From NCBI GenBank assembly GCA_001661515.1, contig LUVW01000003.1, positions 248,001 to 312,000 of the forward strand: a DNA stretch of 64,000 nt. The letters run 5' to 3'. The translations under genes and the position numbers were made by a program. The DNA comes from Capniomyces stellatus. Taxonomy: Eukaryota > Kickxellomycota > Harpellomycetes > Harpellales > Legeriomycetaceae. The notes under the pieces are model-generated. The model ran no database searches, was not told the origin of the DNA, and saw nothing but the letters and a program-made list of their open reading frames with translations. This document shows positions 45,189-56,670 of the stretch, in pieces. The number at the start of each line of letters is the position of its first letter. The first letter of the stretch is position 1.

Positions 45189-47116
45189 ATGGGAGGCAAA
45201 ATCCAAGATGTCAAAGACCACAATTTAAACAAACAGGCGGTCGATATTTATCCGCGATTGTATTTTTTGAGATACCTTAATATGAGCCGAGTCTTTGAGT
45301 ATTTTGATTTTGGGCTAAAAGCAGGGAAAAGGCCAAAATCGTCTACTGTGGCTGATTCTAAAAACAAGGCCATGAAGAATGAAAGTTCATTTAGCCCTTC
45401 CAAGTCAGTTTTAGAAAAGTCTGAATTTAAAACAAGTAATTCCTATAAGGCCAATGACTGGGTAAACACACAAAAGACTAAAAGAGCGGATTTCCATAAA
45501 GTGGAAACACTTGGTATAAATCAAGTTCCATTTTGGCAAGCAGAGGATTATATACTAAGTGGCTATCGTAAGCTATATAATTCCTATTCTGGGTGCTTAG
45601 AATCCATGAGTTATCTGCATAATGAAACGGGAAACATACTTTCGCATTTGTTGGGAGTGATTATATTTGCTGGGTTGATGCTGTACTGCTACAACACTCT
45701 GCCTCAGGTTTATCTATCGGAATGGGAAAGCAAGAGGCACGAGTATTACGCCATTCTTGGCTACCTGGTCTGTGTCATTACCTGCATGACCTTTTCGGTT
45801 GCTTACCACACGTTTAACTGCCACTCTTTGGAGGTGAGTGTTACTTATAACCTGCTATGAACAAAAACACTGTATAAGTTGTGTAGGGTTGTGGGCGTGC
45901 TTTGATAGAATCATCGTAGCGATTATAGAAACCGAGTTAACACCTGTTCAAAAAAATATATAAATGCTTCTTACAACAAAATATATACATGTATATAAAT
46001 GCATCTACTAAAAATAGCACGCCAACTGTTGGCTGAAATGCGATTTTTCCGGAATTCTCATTTTAATATCGTAAGTGCCCAACTTGTACACTCGCCTTTT
46101 GGCTTTTATTTATTTATTTTCCATTCTTTTTTCCACCCTGTGCAGATACTAACTGTAAGAATAAAACCAATTTATACAGGGGAACATTCACTGTGTCATT
46201 GTATTACGGTACAGATTTTATTTATTTTTATTTTCCGCATACTAAATATCCTATTATTAAAGTGTACTCTTATAACCAAGATTTCTGATTAATAACACAC
46301 ACCACTTAGGCTACTACTTTAAAAAAACACTGATGGTGTTCTATATCACATCCTCGCTTGGTCTAACCGCGACCGCTGTAAGTATGCTTTTATACACACC
46401 CCCTACTTTTCTTTTTTTAGCTCCATTCAGCAATGTATACCTTTTTTTAACTGTGGGCTAAATCTTACCCTGAATTGGAAAAATAGCTGGTCATAGCAAC
46501 CTCCGAGTACTTTTCAAAGCCATCTTATAGATGGCTACGGCCAGTGGTTTTTTCAGGAATTGTGGTTTTTGGTGTTTTCCCTGTCACTCACTTTTGCTAC
46601 ATTTATGGGGTAACTGATTTATTATGAGTATACAATGACCTTAACAAGAGGTTTGATTCTATTTTGGTACAGCTTACAATCAATAACATGACCTTGATAT
46701 TTTGTATAGGTGGTGTACTGCTTCAAACAGAAGTTGATAATAAACTTGCTTTACATGCTGGGGATATATAGCTTTGGCGCGTTGATCTATTCGTTCAGGG
46801 TCCCAGAAAGGTTCTGGCCCGGTAAATTTGACTATTTTGTAAGCAAGGTCATGTTTTTTTTATTTTTGAACATTAACTCCGCAATAGCATAAAGATACGG
46901 TATTTATATTTACATGCACATTTAACGCGCTTTGATCTTTTTTAAAAAATTGTTTTTTTTTACTTATTCTGTGTTTATTAATGTTAGCTCAACTCGCATC
47001 AGATATTTCATATGTCAGTGGTCTTTGCTGTAATTGTGTTTTACAATGGTCTACTTGGCACCTTTAGAGACAATATACTTGATACCGAGCCTTTAATAAT
47101 GAATAGATTCTTCTAG
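45189..47116 (+). CDS. PAQR-family receptor (AdipoR/Izh-like), intron-rich paralog
   Basis: Second seven-helix PAQR protein. Seven exons: 45189-45833, 46018-46070, 46180-46208 (29 nt), 46310-46377, 46487-46609, 46710-46838, 46988-47116; all phases agree and the joined product (391 residues) aligns along the whole length with the paralog at 10280. The frame is open upstream to 45078, but 45189 is the first ATG. Seen: a ~130-residue polar N-terminus; YILSGYRKL; YLHNETGNILSHLLG (HNExxNxxSH, Trp and Thr changed to Leu and Ser); His207 in SVAYHTF; KCDFSGILILIS; VPERFWPGKFDYF; His353 and His357 in SHQIFH. All three expected Zn ligands are present, but the conserved His ten residues after the last one is Phe367. 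Probably functional, diverged. Confidence 0.87.
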
Positions 47117-48187
47117 CTTATACTCTAATATGTACCTATATCACCCACCACTAATATATTTTTTTCCATTCGTGTAACGCAGTAATACAAATGCGACCAC
47201 CATAAAGGAATCTGCATTCAACTAAAGTTACTGAGCCTGATTTACACTACTAAGAGTGCCAACTAGGTGAGTTTATACATGCTAAATAGTGCTATCTGTG
47301 ATCAGTTATTATATCGCCGATGATGCAGTGCAATTGTCTTTATTGACATGCTAGATATGAAGCCACCAGCCTCAATATAGCTTTTCTTAAACACCGCCTT
47401 GTTTAAAGTGTGTCCTAGTGCCATAAAAGATGTGTACTACAATGAAAGCTAGCGCAGATATATTATTTTTGAAACCACTGCAAAGGTTTTGCCTAGCTTA
47501 GGTCACGTTTATAACAATGGAAGGTGTTTTTGGTCATGTTGTTTAACCAAAATCGCTTTGGGATTTGGTGTAACATTCTAGATTTCGCAAGAATATCGGC
47601 ATCAAAAATTCGGTGATTCGAAAACAATTGGAATAGGCCAATGGCAGTAGAGTAATTGCAATGTAGCACTAGAATTGTATTGATTTAAGGGAGTTGAATT
47701 GAGTTTTTTTTTTTTTAAAGGAATGTCAATAAAATAAAATAAAGGAATGCCAATCCAACACAATATGCAAAATGGATTGGGAAAAGCGTTAGGGGGGTGG
47801 GGGAAAATTAGTTCGATAAGGAAGTAAATAAATAAACAAGTAATATTTGGAGATGTTTTGAGGCAGAATATCGAAGCAAAGAGCAAGTAGCTTAACAATG
47901 ATACTCAGCTTTAGCAAACTAACAGCCAAAGTATTATACACAAGAAGAAATCTGCCGAATCTAATAGTAAGGAGCAAATAGCAAGACAACATACTATAAA
48001 ATATTGGATTAAACGCACATAACGCGGTTCTAATAGAAATATACAAGCAGTGCAGCAGTGTGTTTAAAAAAAGCAACAAAAATACAATATAAAAAGAGCA
48101 ATAAGGGGCTAATTAAAATTCAGATTCAATGTCATTTTAAAATTAGCCAATTTAAGGAGCAAAATATATTATTCCAAATAGAGAAAA
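47117..48187. other. Intergenic region
   Basis: AT-rich 3' flank of the PAQR gene and promoter of the aminopeptidase. A G-run at 47792-47803 is the only notable tract. No gene seen. Confidence 0.55.
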
Positions 48188-50420
48188 ATGTCAAAAAATA
48201 CAGACATGGTCATCACAAGCGCAGCCATTGACACTACAGCAAGGCTCAAGGCAATTCGAGAATTGATGAGCAAACCTGAAAACAACATTGATGCGTATGT
48301 TGTCCCAGCCGAAGATGCTCACCAGGTAAAACCCTCAAATCTTGACATGGATTACTACCGATTATTATTATTGTTTTTGGGTTTTCCTTTTATTCAGCTT
48401 TTTTTAAAAGAAAGAAAAGAGAATTCAATAAATAAATAAAAGAAAAGAAAAGAAAGAAAGGAGATGAGAGTGAAACAAGTGGAGTACCATAGTAAAAGCC
48501 TGGCAGGATACGGCTGTGTAAATTCTATTGCTGATTGCCTAAAATAAAAAGTCACTAATAGGATTTGATGGACTGTTTACAATGTAAATAATGCGTAGAG
48601 TGAGTATGTTTCCTCAACTGATGCGCGTAGAGCGTATATTTCGGGCTTTACTGGATCGGCGGGGAGTGCGGTGATCACAAAAGAGACAGCGAACATGTTT
48701 ACTGATGGTAGATACTTTCTGCAAGCAGGAAAACAAATGGACGCTAATTGGACATTGATGAAGGTTGGTGTGCCAAAAGTACCAACTATGGCACAGTTTA
48801 TAAATGATTTGCCTGAGGGAAACAGGGTGGGAATTGACCCTGCGTTAATCTCAGCCTCGGAGGCAGAAAAGTATGTAGCCAGTCTGAAAAGCAAAGGAAA
48901 AGAGCTTGTGGCCATTGAAGAGAACCTAGTTGACAGAGTTTGGGAGACCAAGCCACCAAAGCCATCGGCGTCGGTTTTTAGCCTAGGAATTGAGTTTTCG
49001 GGTCTAAGCACAGCAGATAAGCTAGTGCAAGTCAGAAAAGAAATAGCTGGTCTATCAGCTTCAGGGCTTGTGGTTGCAGCCTTGGATCAGATCGCGTGTA
49101 AGTATTTTGGAATCTTAAATGCTGGCGACATGAACTTGTAATTAAAATGTGAATGAAACGGTAAATAAAAATACGCAAAACTATGTGATTGGAATTGTAG
49201 GGTTATTTAATCTAAGAGGAAGCGATATTTCATACAACCCGCTGTTCTTTGCTTACTCAATAATCACACAAGAAGATGTATTTTTGTATATGGATGAGTC
49301 AAAGCTAACCAGCGAAGCAAAGGCCAGCTTGGATGGGGTAAAAATTCTGCCTTACGACTCGATTTTTGAAGAGTTAAAGTTGCTTTCGGAGACAGTCAAG
49401 TCTAAAAAGGACAAGATTCTTGTTGACTCCAGTGCTAGTTGGGCACTGGTCCGTGTTTTGGGGGAAGAAAATGTGAAACACTGCACCTCGCCCATCACCA
49501 ACTTGAAAGCCATTAAAAACGAAACAGAGTTGAATGGGATGACACAGTGTCATATCCGCGACGGTGTTGCTATGGCCAAATGGTACGGATGGCTTGAAAA
49601 CGAACTAAAGTTTAATGGCGGACACTTGAAGCTAAGCGAATGCGACGTTGCTGACAAGCTGGAGGAGTATAGGCGCGAGCAAAAGGACTGTGTGGGCCTC
49701 AGCTTCGACACCATCTCCTCAGTGGGTCCAAACGCAGCTGTTATCCATTATTCGCCAGTTCGTGGTGAGGATTCCAAGCTAGACGTCAACCAGATCTACT
49801 TGGTTGACTCTGGTGGTCAATACTTTGACGGCACAACTGACGTGACCCGAACTTGGCATTTCGGCACTCCTACTTCTTGGGAGCGCGAGTGCTTTACGCG
49901 TGTTCTTAAAGGGCATATAGCTTTGGACTCTGTAGTGTTTCCAGCTGGAACAACCGGCTTTGTTATCGACCCATTGGCTCGTCTGGCGCTGTGGCAGGTT
50001 GGCTTGGATTATCGTCACGGAACTGGCCATGGTGTTGGTTCGTTCCTCAACGTACACGAAGGACCACACGGCATTGGAATTAGACGAAACTACGTTGATG
50101 TGCCTCTTTGTGCAGGAATGGTTGTGACAAACGAGCCAGGCTACTATGAAGATGGGAACTTTGGCATCAGAATTGAAAATGTCTGCTTGGTTGTCAAGAA
50201 AGACACCCCAAATCAATTTGGTGGCGTTGACTACTTGACCCTTGAACCTGTTACTCTCTGCCCAATCCAAACCAAGCTCATCATGACCTCGTTGCTGACC
50301 AAAGATGAAATTGAGTGGATCAACTCTTACCACAGACGTGTTTGGGATACTCTTTCCCCATTATTGGAGGCTGGAAGCTTGGAATACGACTGGCTTTGTA
50401 GACAAACAGGCCCAATCTAA
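48188..50420 (+). CDS. Xaa-Pro aminopeptidase, cytosolic APP1/XPNPEP1 type (M24B)
   Basis: Removes the N-terminal residue from peptides with proline in position two, using two Mn2+ ions. Exons 48188-48325, 48599-49097, 49201-50420; phases 0 and 1 agree; 618 residues, nearly the human XPNPEP1 length. Seen: the N-terminal creatinase-like domains (VVPAEDAHQ, SEYVSSTDARRAYISGFTG, DQIAWLFNLRGSD); the catalytic pita-bread domain with metal ligands Asp415 (VDSGGQY), Asp426 (TTDVTRT), His489 (GTGHGVGSF), Glu524 (TNEPGYY) and Glu538 (GIRIENV), matching human numbering to within one residue. No signal peptide or tail anchor, so cytosolic. Intron 1 (48326-48598) is rich in AAAG units. Confidence 0.94.
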
Positions 50421-50658
50421 GCGTACGCGTTACCCTTCTTTACTGTCTTTTTACTTTTTACTTTTTGTTTATCTATTTAATTGCTTCACTTTTACTAAAT
50501 TCTTAAATTCTACTTGACCAAATCTGTCACCAAACAACAAGTACCAAAAATTAAAGTAAAAAAAAGCTAAATCCAAAAACGACCAAACTACAACCGCTAA
50601 AATAAGCATTGGATGACCTTTTTATAAAGGACTTTACAAAGTGTGTTTTTTTTAGCAT

Positions 50659-50663
50659 AAAAA
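50659..50663 (-). terminator. Probable Pol III terminator of the tRNA pair
   Basis: Five Ts on the transcribed minus strand, 9-13 nt past the 3' end of tRNA-Asn. It is the first T run of four or more after either tRNA. Confidence 0.65.
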
Positions 50664-50671
50664 GTGATTTT

Positions 50672-50745
50672 CGCTCTCGGCTAGGCTTGAACTAGCAACC
50701 TCCTGATTAACAGTCAGACGCGCTAGCCAATTGCGCCACGAAAGC
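50672..50745 (-). tRNA. tRNA-Asn (GTT)
   Basis: 74 nt without intron. Acceptor arms GCTTTCG and CGAGAGC pair (one G-T), with discriminator G. The anticodon loop TGTTAAT carries GTT, and the T loop is TTCAAGC. B-box-like GTTCAAGCC and A-box-like GGCGCAATTGG are present. Confidence 0.93.
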
Positions 50746-50756
50746 AAATCATGCAA

Positions 50757-50829
50757 TGCTCTGAGTGAGGCTCGAACTCACGACCTTGAGATTATGAGAC
50801 TCACGCTCTACCAACTGAGCCATCAAAGC
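50757..50829 (-). tRNA. tRNA-Met (CAT), elongator type
   Basis: 73 nt without intron. Acceptor arms GCTTTGA and TCAGAGC pair, with discriminator A. The anticodon loop CTCATAA carries CAT with the T-T pair below it that is also seen in yeast elongator tRNA-Met. B box GTTCGAGCC. It lies 11 nt upstream of tRNA-Asn in transcription order, with no T4 between. Confidence 0.93.
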
Positions 50830-51620
50830 AAGCTGAAATTTTCTGATTTTGCATTCTCAAAAAACACGACCAGTTCAGACCGCCGAAGCTTACCGTCTCC
50901 CCGGTCTCTACCCTGTAATAACTACTTTACTTATCTTTCACATTTTTTTTTTCTTTTTACCTTGAGCGCTAATATAATTCTTTTCACAAAGAAAGTAAGT
51001 GTCAATCTCACAGTGGCATCAAACTCGTATGATCAAAGTCGCTAAACGCATACAAACAAAGACGTAAACAAAAAAAACCCTCTTTCGAACACCACTACTG
51101 CTTCGGGTTTTAAAATTTTATTTGTTTCTCATGGAAACAACTATAAAATAAACATAGATCTATAACCCCTAACAGGGATATAGCTTTAAAAATACAGTGA
51201 AATACTTGACACTATTTACCAAAATACAATCGAGGTTGGGAGCTGAGGGGGGAGGAAAAAAAAAGAATGGTTCCAAAAAGAACGAACGAAAGAAACTATA
51301 TTGATATTAAGTTTATGAAAAAGTAGAGTAATCTCTTTCCATTCGAAAAAAAAAAAAATCGATATAACATTGATGATATTGTATGGCCTTTGCTTGCTGC
51401 TTTAGGCTTAAGCATGAGTTTTTTTTTCTTTTTTGCGATAATTATGGGTTTAGGGGTTATGCAATATTGAGTGGAGTACATCGGTTTTTTTAGTATTTGG
51501 ACGTTTAAAAGAGGTGAAGGGGGGGGGGGGGGGGGGANNNNNNNNNNNNNNGGGGGGGGGGGGGGGGGGGGGGGGGTAAAGTAATGCGCGTTTAAAGCAA
51601 GTCAAGCAGTAAAAAACACA
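50830..51620. other. Intergenic region with poly-G assembly gap
   Basis: AT-rich apart from a G-run 51519-51536, one A, 14 Ns at 51538-51551 and a G-run 51552-51576. This second gap resembles the one in Arp5 intron 10. No gene seen. Confidence 0.7.
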
Positions 51621-51926
51621 TTACTTCTGGCAAAAGTCCTCATGCAAAGACCCTATTTCGCCCTTCTCAACAAGATCCGCCCAGGTGTTATGTACTTCGA
51701 CACTGGTATGATTATTCCCCTCAAATATTATACGAGGCTTCCCACCACTTTCAGCAAAAATCTGATTAAGAGCTTCTGCGCTGATGTTATCAATTGACTC
51801 ATACGTGTTATAATGTATGTTGTCTTTAACCCCGCTCGCAGGGATGTATGCTCTTCTGTTATTTTGAACTAAAATGCGAGGTGGAACTCTTGATGCTATT
51901 CTTTTTAACATTTTTGAAGTTAACAT
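51621..51926 (-). CDS. Small hypothetical protein, possibly mitochondrial
   Basis: I do not recognise this 101-residue protein. Single exon, ATG at 51926-51924. The first ~27 residues are rich in Arg, Lys, Ser and hydrophobics with no acidic residue (LKRIASRVPPRILVQNNRR), the usual look of a mitochondrial targeting sequence. The rest is soluble, acidic and non-repetitive (YESIDNISAEALNQIF, KPRIIFEGNNHTSVEV), less AT-rich than its flanks, and without membrane segments or Cys motifs (a single Cys near the end). Coding is likely because the sequence is complex and ends cleanly. Location is inferred. Confidence 0.6.
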   Translation of the reverse strand: MLTSKMLKRIASRVPPRILVQNNRRAYIPASGVKDNIHYNTYESIDNISAEALNQIFAESGGKPRIIFEGNNHTSVEVHNTWADLVEKGEIGSLHEDFCQK

Positions 51927-53380
51927 TGTTCTTATAATATTTTTCTTTCCCTTATTTAGGTTTGCTCTTGTTTTCTTCTTCAGGATGGGTTGTGTAGTTC
52001 TTAATATACTTTTCTTTCTTATTTCAAGATCTCAAGTTATCTGTTGGTGAGCTATGTTATCAAATAGTAATGCTAAGCATTTGTTAGTGACTAGTTGATG
52101 TAGTAAAATTTTAGTATAGCCTTATATGTTTTTTTCTGTGCTTGGTTCTAAAGTTTTGTGAATTAATTATGTGATCTTTGTGATTTAACTAAATTTCGTT
52201 GTAAAACTTGTGAGGGGGGCATGACTTTAATGCTTTTGGATAAGTTTATATACTTTTTTTATTTACTTTTTTTGTCTCGTTTGATACCTGTTTGTCACTT
52301 TTTAAATCATAAACTTTGCTGAAAAACCTGATATTAGACTTTGGAAAATTAAAGCAAGAGGAGGGGGTGGGGGGGTTGTAAATCATGCTAGGTCCCCCTA
52401 ATTTTCTTTCAACCCTTATTTTTAGAAATAAAAGAGGCCTTGCATTAATCTTTTTTTTTGTTTTGCTGTTGTTTCAGGTTTGATTTCAGCCGTTTCTGGT
52501 TTTAAAGACTCGAGTTTGCAACTTTACATTAACGGTTTACATAATCAATATGTACTCTTTTTAATTTATCGATATAATATATGCTTTTATTTTAGATCTC
52601 CTTTTTTAGTGCCTAGTAACCACATTTTAGATCTGTTGTGATAACAAGCGAGCACTATTTGCAAACATTGTCTTGTGATCAATATTTCGCTAAATTCAAA
52701 CTTACATTAAGCGCTTTATAATTAGACGGGAGCAGTTTTTCTTTTTTAGCCCAACAAGCTTTTCCTTGATGTAAATTATTCAATTAGGCTTTTTTTGGTG
52801 CACAAGTAAACTAATTTGTAATTAAAGAAAACTTATTTATAATCGCTGGAATCAAGTCGATTCAGTAAATAGCGTTACAAACATTCCAAACTCAAATTAA
52901 ATTGCTAGACTATTTTTAATTCCAGTAGCTCTTATTGATTCTTTTTGCTGATTATTTCCCTGCTTGTTGTGGATCAGAATCATATACTGACTTTTTTTTT
53001 TAGACCTGAATTCTCAAAGTATTTTTAATAGTTGTAAACTCTGTTTAGCCTAAAATAGAAGACTTCAATTGCAATAGTGAAAATGGAAAGGGTTAGGGCG
53101 CCCAGAACAATCAAGTTATACATGTAGTCATTTTAATTGCACTACATATGGGTTAATGAGCCATACCAAGGTTTTTAAATGCACATATTTAAACCCTGAA
53201 TGCTGGTTAAGTCAAAACACCTTCAAGCAACAAGCTACAATCAAGTAATTACATTTAAAGTTACGTGTGGTTTACAAAACTGAAATTAAAAATACAATCA
53301 AGCAGACAAATAAGCTCTACATTCAAGTAGACAATGTGCATATATAGTACACAAACTCAAATAAAGGCTTGATTTGATGA

Positions 53381-53440
53381 GACATGATAAGACCTGATAA
53401 GACATGATAAGACCTGATAACACCAGATAAGACAGGATAA
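53381..53440 (+). repeat. 10-bp tandem repeat carrying six phased GATAA sites
   Basis: Units GACATGATAA / GACCTGATAA and variants. GATAA occurs at 53386, 53396, 53406, 53416, 53426 and 53436, exactly 10 bp apart; five are followed by G (GATAAG). Degenerate units continue on both sides to about 53371 and 53465. GATAAG is the classic fungal GATA-factor core. Confidence 0.85.
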
Positions 53441-54332
53441 GACATGATTGACTTGATTGACTTGACAGGGTATTATTAGGCTTAACTGGATACTAGTAGT
53501 CATAATTACAAGTATTCTTACAATCTGTTCAAAATAAAAAGTGGTAAACTCAAATATCACAAAATTCTTTTAGCTTTTCCTGACGCAGACTAGATGCATG
53601 ATTTGAATTCAAAATTCCCTAGCTCAGCTATTTATCTAATTAGATTATTTGTATTTGCAACACCGAACAAAGTCGTCCAAACAAACAAACATGTAAAAGC
53701 AAATAGGATGATACTCGGATGCTCTATACTCAATTATGTTTTGCGTTATTAGCTAATTCCAAATAATAACGATGCATAGATATACATTTACGACTTTGGG
53801 CAAATTTTTCTACTATTACAATTTTTGATCTTGGGCTTTAATCCAACATTCGCTTGTCCAAAGTTAGTAGAGAATAACAAGATGATTGGAGGCTTATTGG
53901 ATAATACGCTTGCTTCAAATATGAGTTCTAAAAGTGTTAATTGAGAAATATCTTTTCTAATTTTAAACAGAGACCTTTGCTAGTTGGCTAAAATAAAAAC
54001 GAGAACATGATCTATTCACCAATGCTTTACATTAGATTACCGACCAGAAGAGGGATGGGAAGAAAGAAGGGGGGAGGAGTTTCATTACCTGATATTTGTT
54101 TGTGCTTTGGTTTCAGCTTGCATAATCGATTTTATGTTAGTTGTTTTGACTTGGTTTTATTCATTTTGGATAATTCAGCTAAGCAAGTAGCAAGTCTCTA
54201 TTATGCTACCATGTTCTGACAATAGTATAATGAGCGTGGGCTTTGTTGTGGTTCTAATGCAATGAAAAATGGAATAAAAAAAAAGGGGGGGAACTGTTCT
54301 ATAAAGACTGCAGGGTGCCTGAGAATAAAAAG

Positions 54333-54360
54333 TGCAGGTTTATCCTAGGATAAACCTGCA
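54333..54360. promoter_or_regulatory. Perfect 28-bp palindrome (candidate dimer-binding site or cruciform)
   Basis: Left arm TGCAGGTTTATCCT and right arm AGGATAAACCTGCA are exact reverse complements with no spacer, centred on CCTAGG. Each arm includes GGATAA/TTATCC. Regulatory role is inference. Confidence 0.6.
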
Positions 54361-56670
54361 GAATACAATCAAGCACAAAGGTGTGGTACCAAGCAAATTT
54401 TAAAACCCGTTATCGATGCATTTTCAAGTTTACGCAAGTACGTTTAACATACAGATGTTTGGTTGCATGTCGACTTATTGATACATCAAAATGTATCTGC
54501 ACTATGCTTGGTGTGATTACCAAAACTGTTTTATCAAAAGTGTACCCTCTCTCACTTGTGCATGGGTTTATGTTACAATGAGTCGAGTTTACATGTTTGC
54601 ATTTGGGTTCTAAATTAGATAAATTTGAAATGCTGATAGGAAACCAAGCTTGTTTTGTATTGTACAATATTATGTACGATATACAAATAATCAAACTTTT
54701 GTGGCATGCCTGGTTGGAAATGAGGGAAAGATAAGAGGTTTCCTAGAGAAATATAATATAGTTTGTGGTGCAGGATAGTCGCGGATATGGCTTTAAAAAA
54801 AACCTCCCAAGTCTTGCTTTTTTATTAAGGAATTAAAAAATAGCTATCAAACTTTTGAATTATCTGGAAATTTGATGAAAATGGAACTTGTACCAGCTTT
54901 AAAGTACAAACACAATGCAATTTTGAGCGCCGAATCTCCAAACAAGAAAATATTGACTTTTCGCGTAATAAAAACAAAAAAACATTGGCTATTACAACGT
55001 GGCTCATAAATAAATCATCTTGCATGGACTAGGTAACCAGTGATTATCCAGCAATTGGGTATATTTTACTTTAGACGGTCATTTTCAGCGAATTGTAATA
55101 TAAGGTGAACGGGTATGCATTCGAAATAAAAGTAAATAGCAACGACCAACTATGCCCATCCCAGTTGAAATGAAAATGATAATAATAATACAAACATGAT
55201 GATGCTATCTAAAATAACTTAACCAGGCTAAGTCATAAATTGCAGGTAGCCCATAAATATGTTTGCTTGCGTAAAAGCATCATTGTTATTACGCAATAAA
55301 AAGAAGGGTTTCATGTAAATGGGGCGGAACAGGTTCAAGCTTTGTCAATAAACATTGGGGTTTTGGCAATTACTTGTACACTGAAGGATAAAACAGCAAA
55401 TTACTCTAACGAATAATACTATAAATGAATACCATTTATGTTTATAATTAGGGTATAGCCCAAGCTGGCTTTTTTACTCGAGCAATGATGTGAAAGGGGG
55501 GGGCGGGTTATGAATAGAAATGGTTTCTTATAGGGGTGGTTGGTATATAGAGTTTAGAAGGGAGGGGGTGGAAGTAATTAAGAATCCACAGACAATAAAG
55601 CAATAAAAATGTTATTGGTAAAGCAAGAATTATTATTTGTAGCATTATTGAGTATTGTCAAATAAATTGAGCAAATATGGTCTGTTGATTAACACTATTT
55701 TGGCACTTTATTTGGGTTGCCCAAGTAATAACGAGAGAGTACAACGCTTAAAAAACTCGACTAAAACTAAAACTGCTGGTAGATTAAAAGCGAAGAGATA
55801 AATGTAATTTTTACACGCAAAAAAAGAGAAATAATAAAGTAGAACCGTGGTGGGTTTAATATGAATAAAGAGGAGAGAATGCTTTCCATCTTGCAGTTAG
55901 GATTGATGTTATAAACCGCGTCCACCTAATAATTACTGCTTAATGATTTAAAGTAAAAAAAACATGAAAAATTTGGCGTAAATTTGGTGGGAAAAGGAAA
56001 AAGGAAAAAATACAACAAATTAAACGTAGTGAAATTAGAAACTAGTGATTAGTAAACAAATTGTAAAGTTTAACGTGAAATAAAGCGGGAAAAAAAAAAG
56101 AAAAAATGGTAAAAGAAAAAAAGATTAATAGGCTAATAAGAATAGGTAGTTAAATTAAAGGATCTGGAATTGATTAATATAGCGTTTTTTTTCTTCAAAT
56201 AAATAAAAAGGTAAATACTGAAAATAAAAAAAATTATACACGAGTAAATATAGCCAAAAAAAAAACAAAGAAACACAAAAAGAGGGTATTATTGTAGAGA
56301 TTAAATTTAAAGAAAAGCTTGGATTCAGATTGATTTGTTTATTTTCTATATTGATACCAGCGTATCTTGTTTTAGAAAGGACATTTGTAGTTTTGGATTA
56401 AAAGGGAACATCAAAGGAAGGAAGAAAAACAAAAGAGAATCAAAACCAAAAAAAAGAAAATAATTGACAGAACAAAGTGGTAAAGATAGAGATTAATAAA
56501 ATAAAAAAGAAGCTATAGAAAGTTGGCTGAATGCAGAGTTGGAGGATCAGCGGTTACTATAATTAAGGATCTAAGAGTGCTTGGATATACGCGCGGATAA
56601 TTAGACAAGGGTGGAAATATAGCAAAATTAAAATTGAAATTATAAAGCAGAGGCAATCGAGTGTACAGAG

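Larger units (their letters stand above)
51927..56670. other. AT-rich intergenic region, 4.7 kb
   Basis: The longest gene-poor stretch. It contains the phased GATAA array (53381-53440) and a 28-bp palindrome (54333-54360); the last kilobase is A-rich (leader of Spt6). No coding exon, RNA gene or transposon remnant recognised. Confidence 0.5.

Noticed and set aside
45999..46292. 97-codon ORF between PAQR exons
   Set aside because: It overlaps two short exons in another frame. Splicing 46018-46070 to 46180-46208 gives the conserved PAQR sequence.
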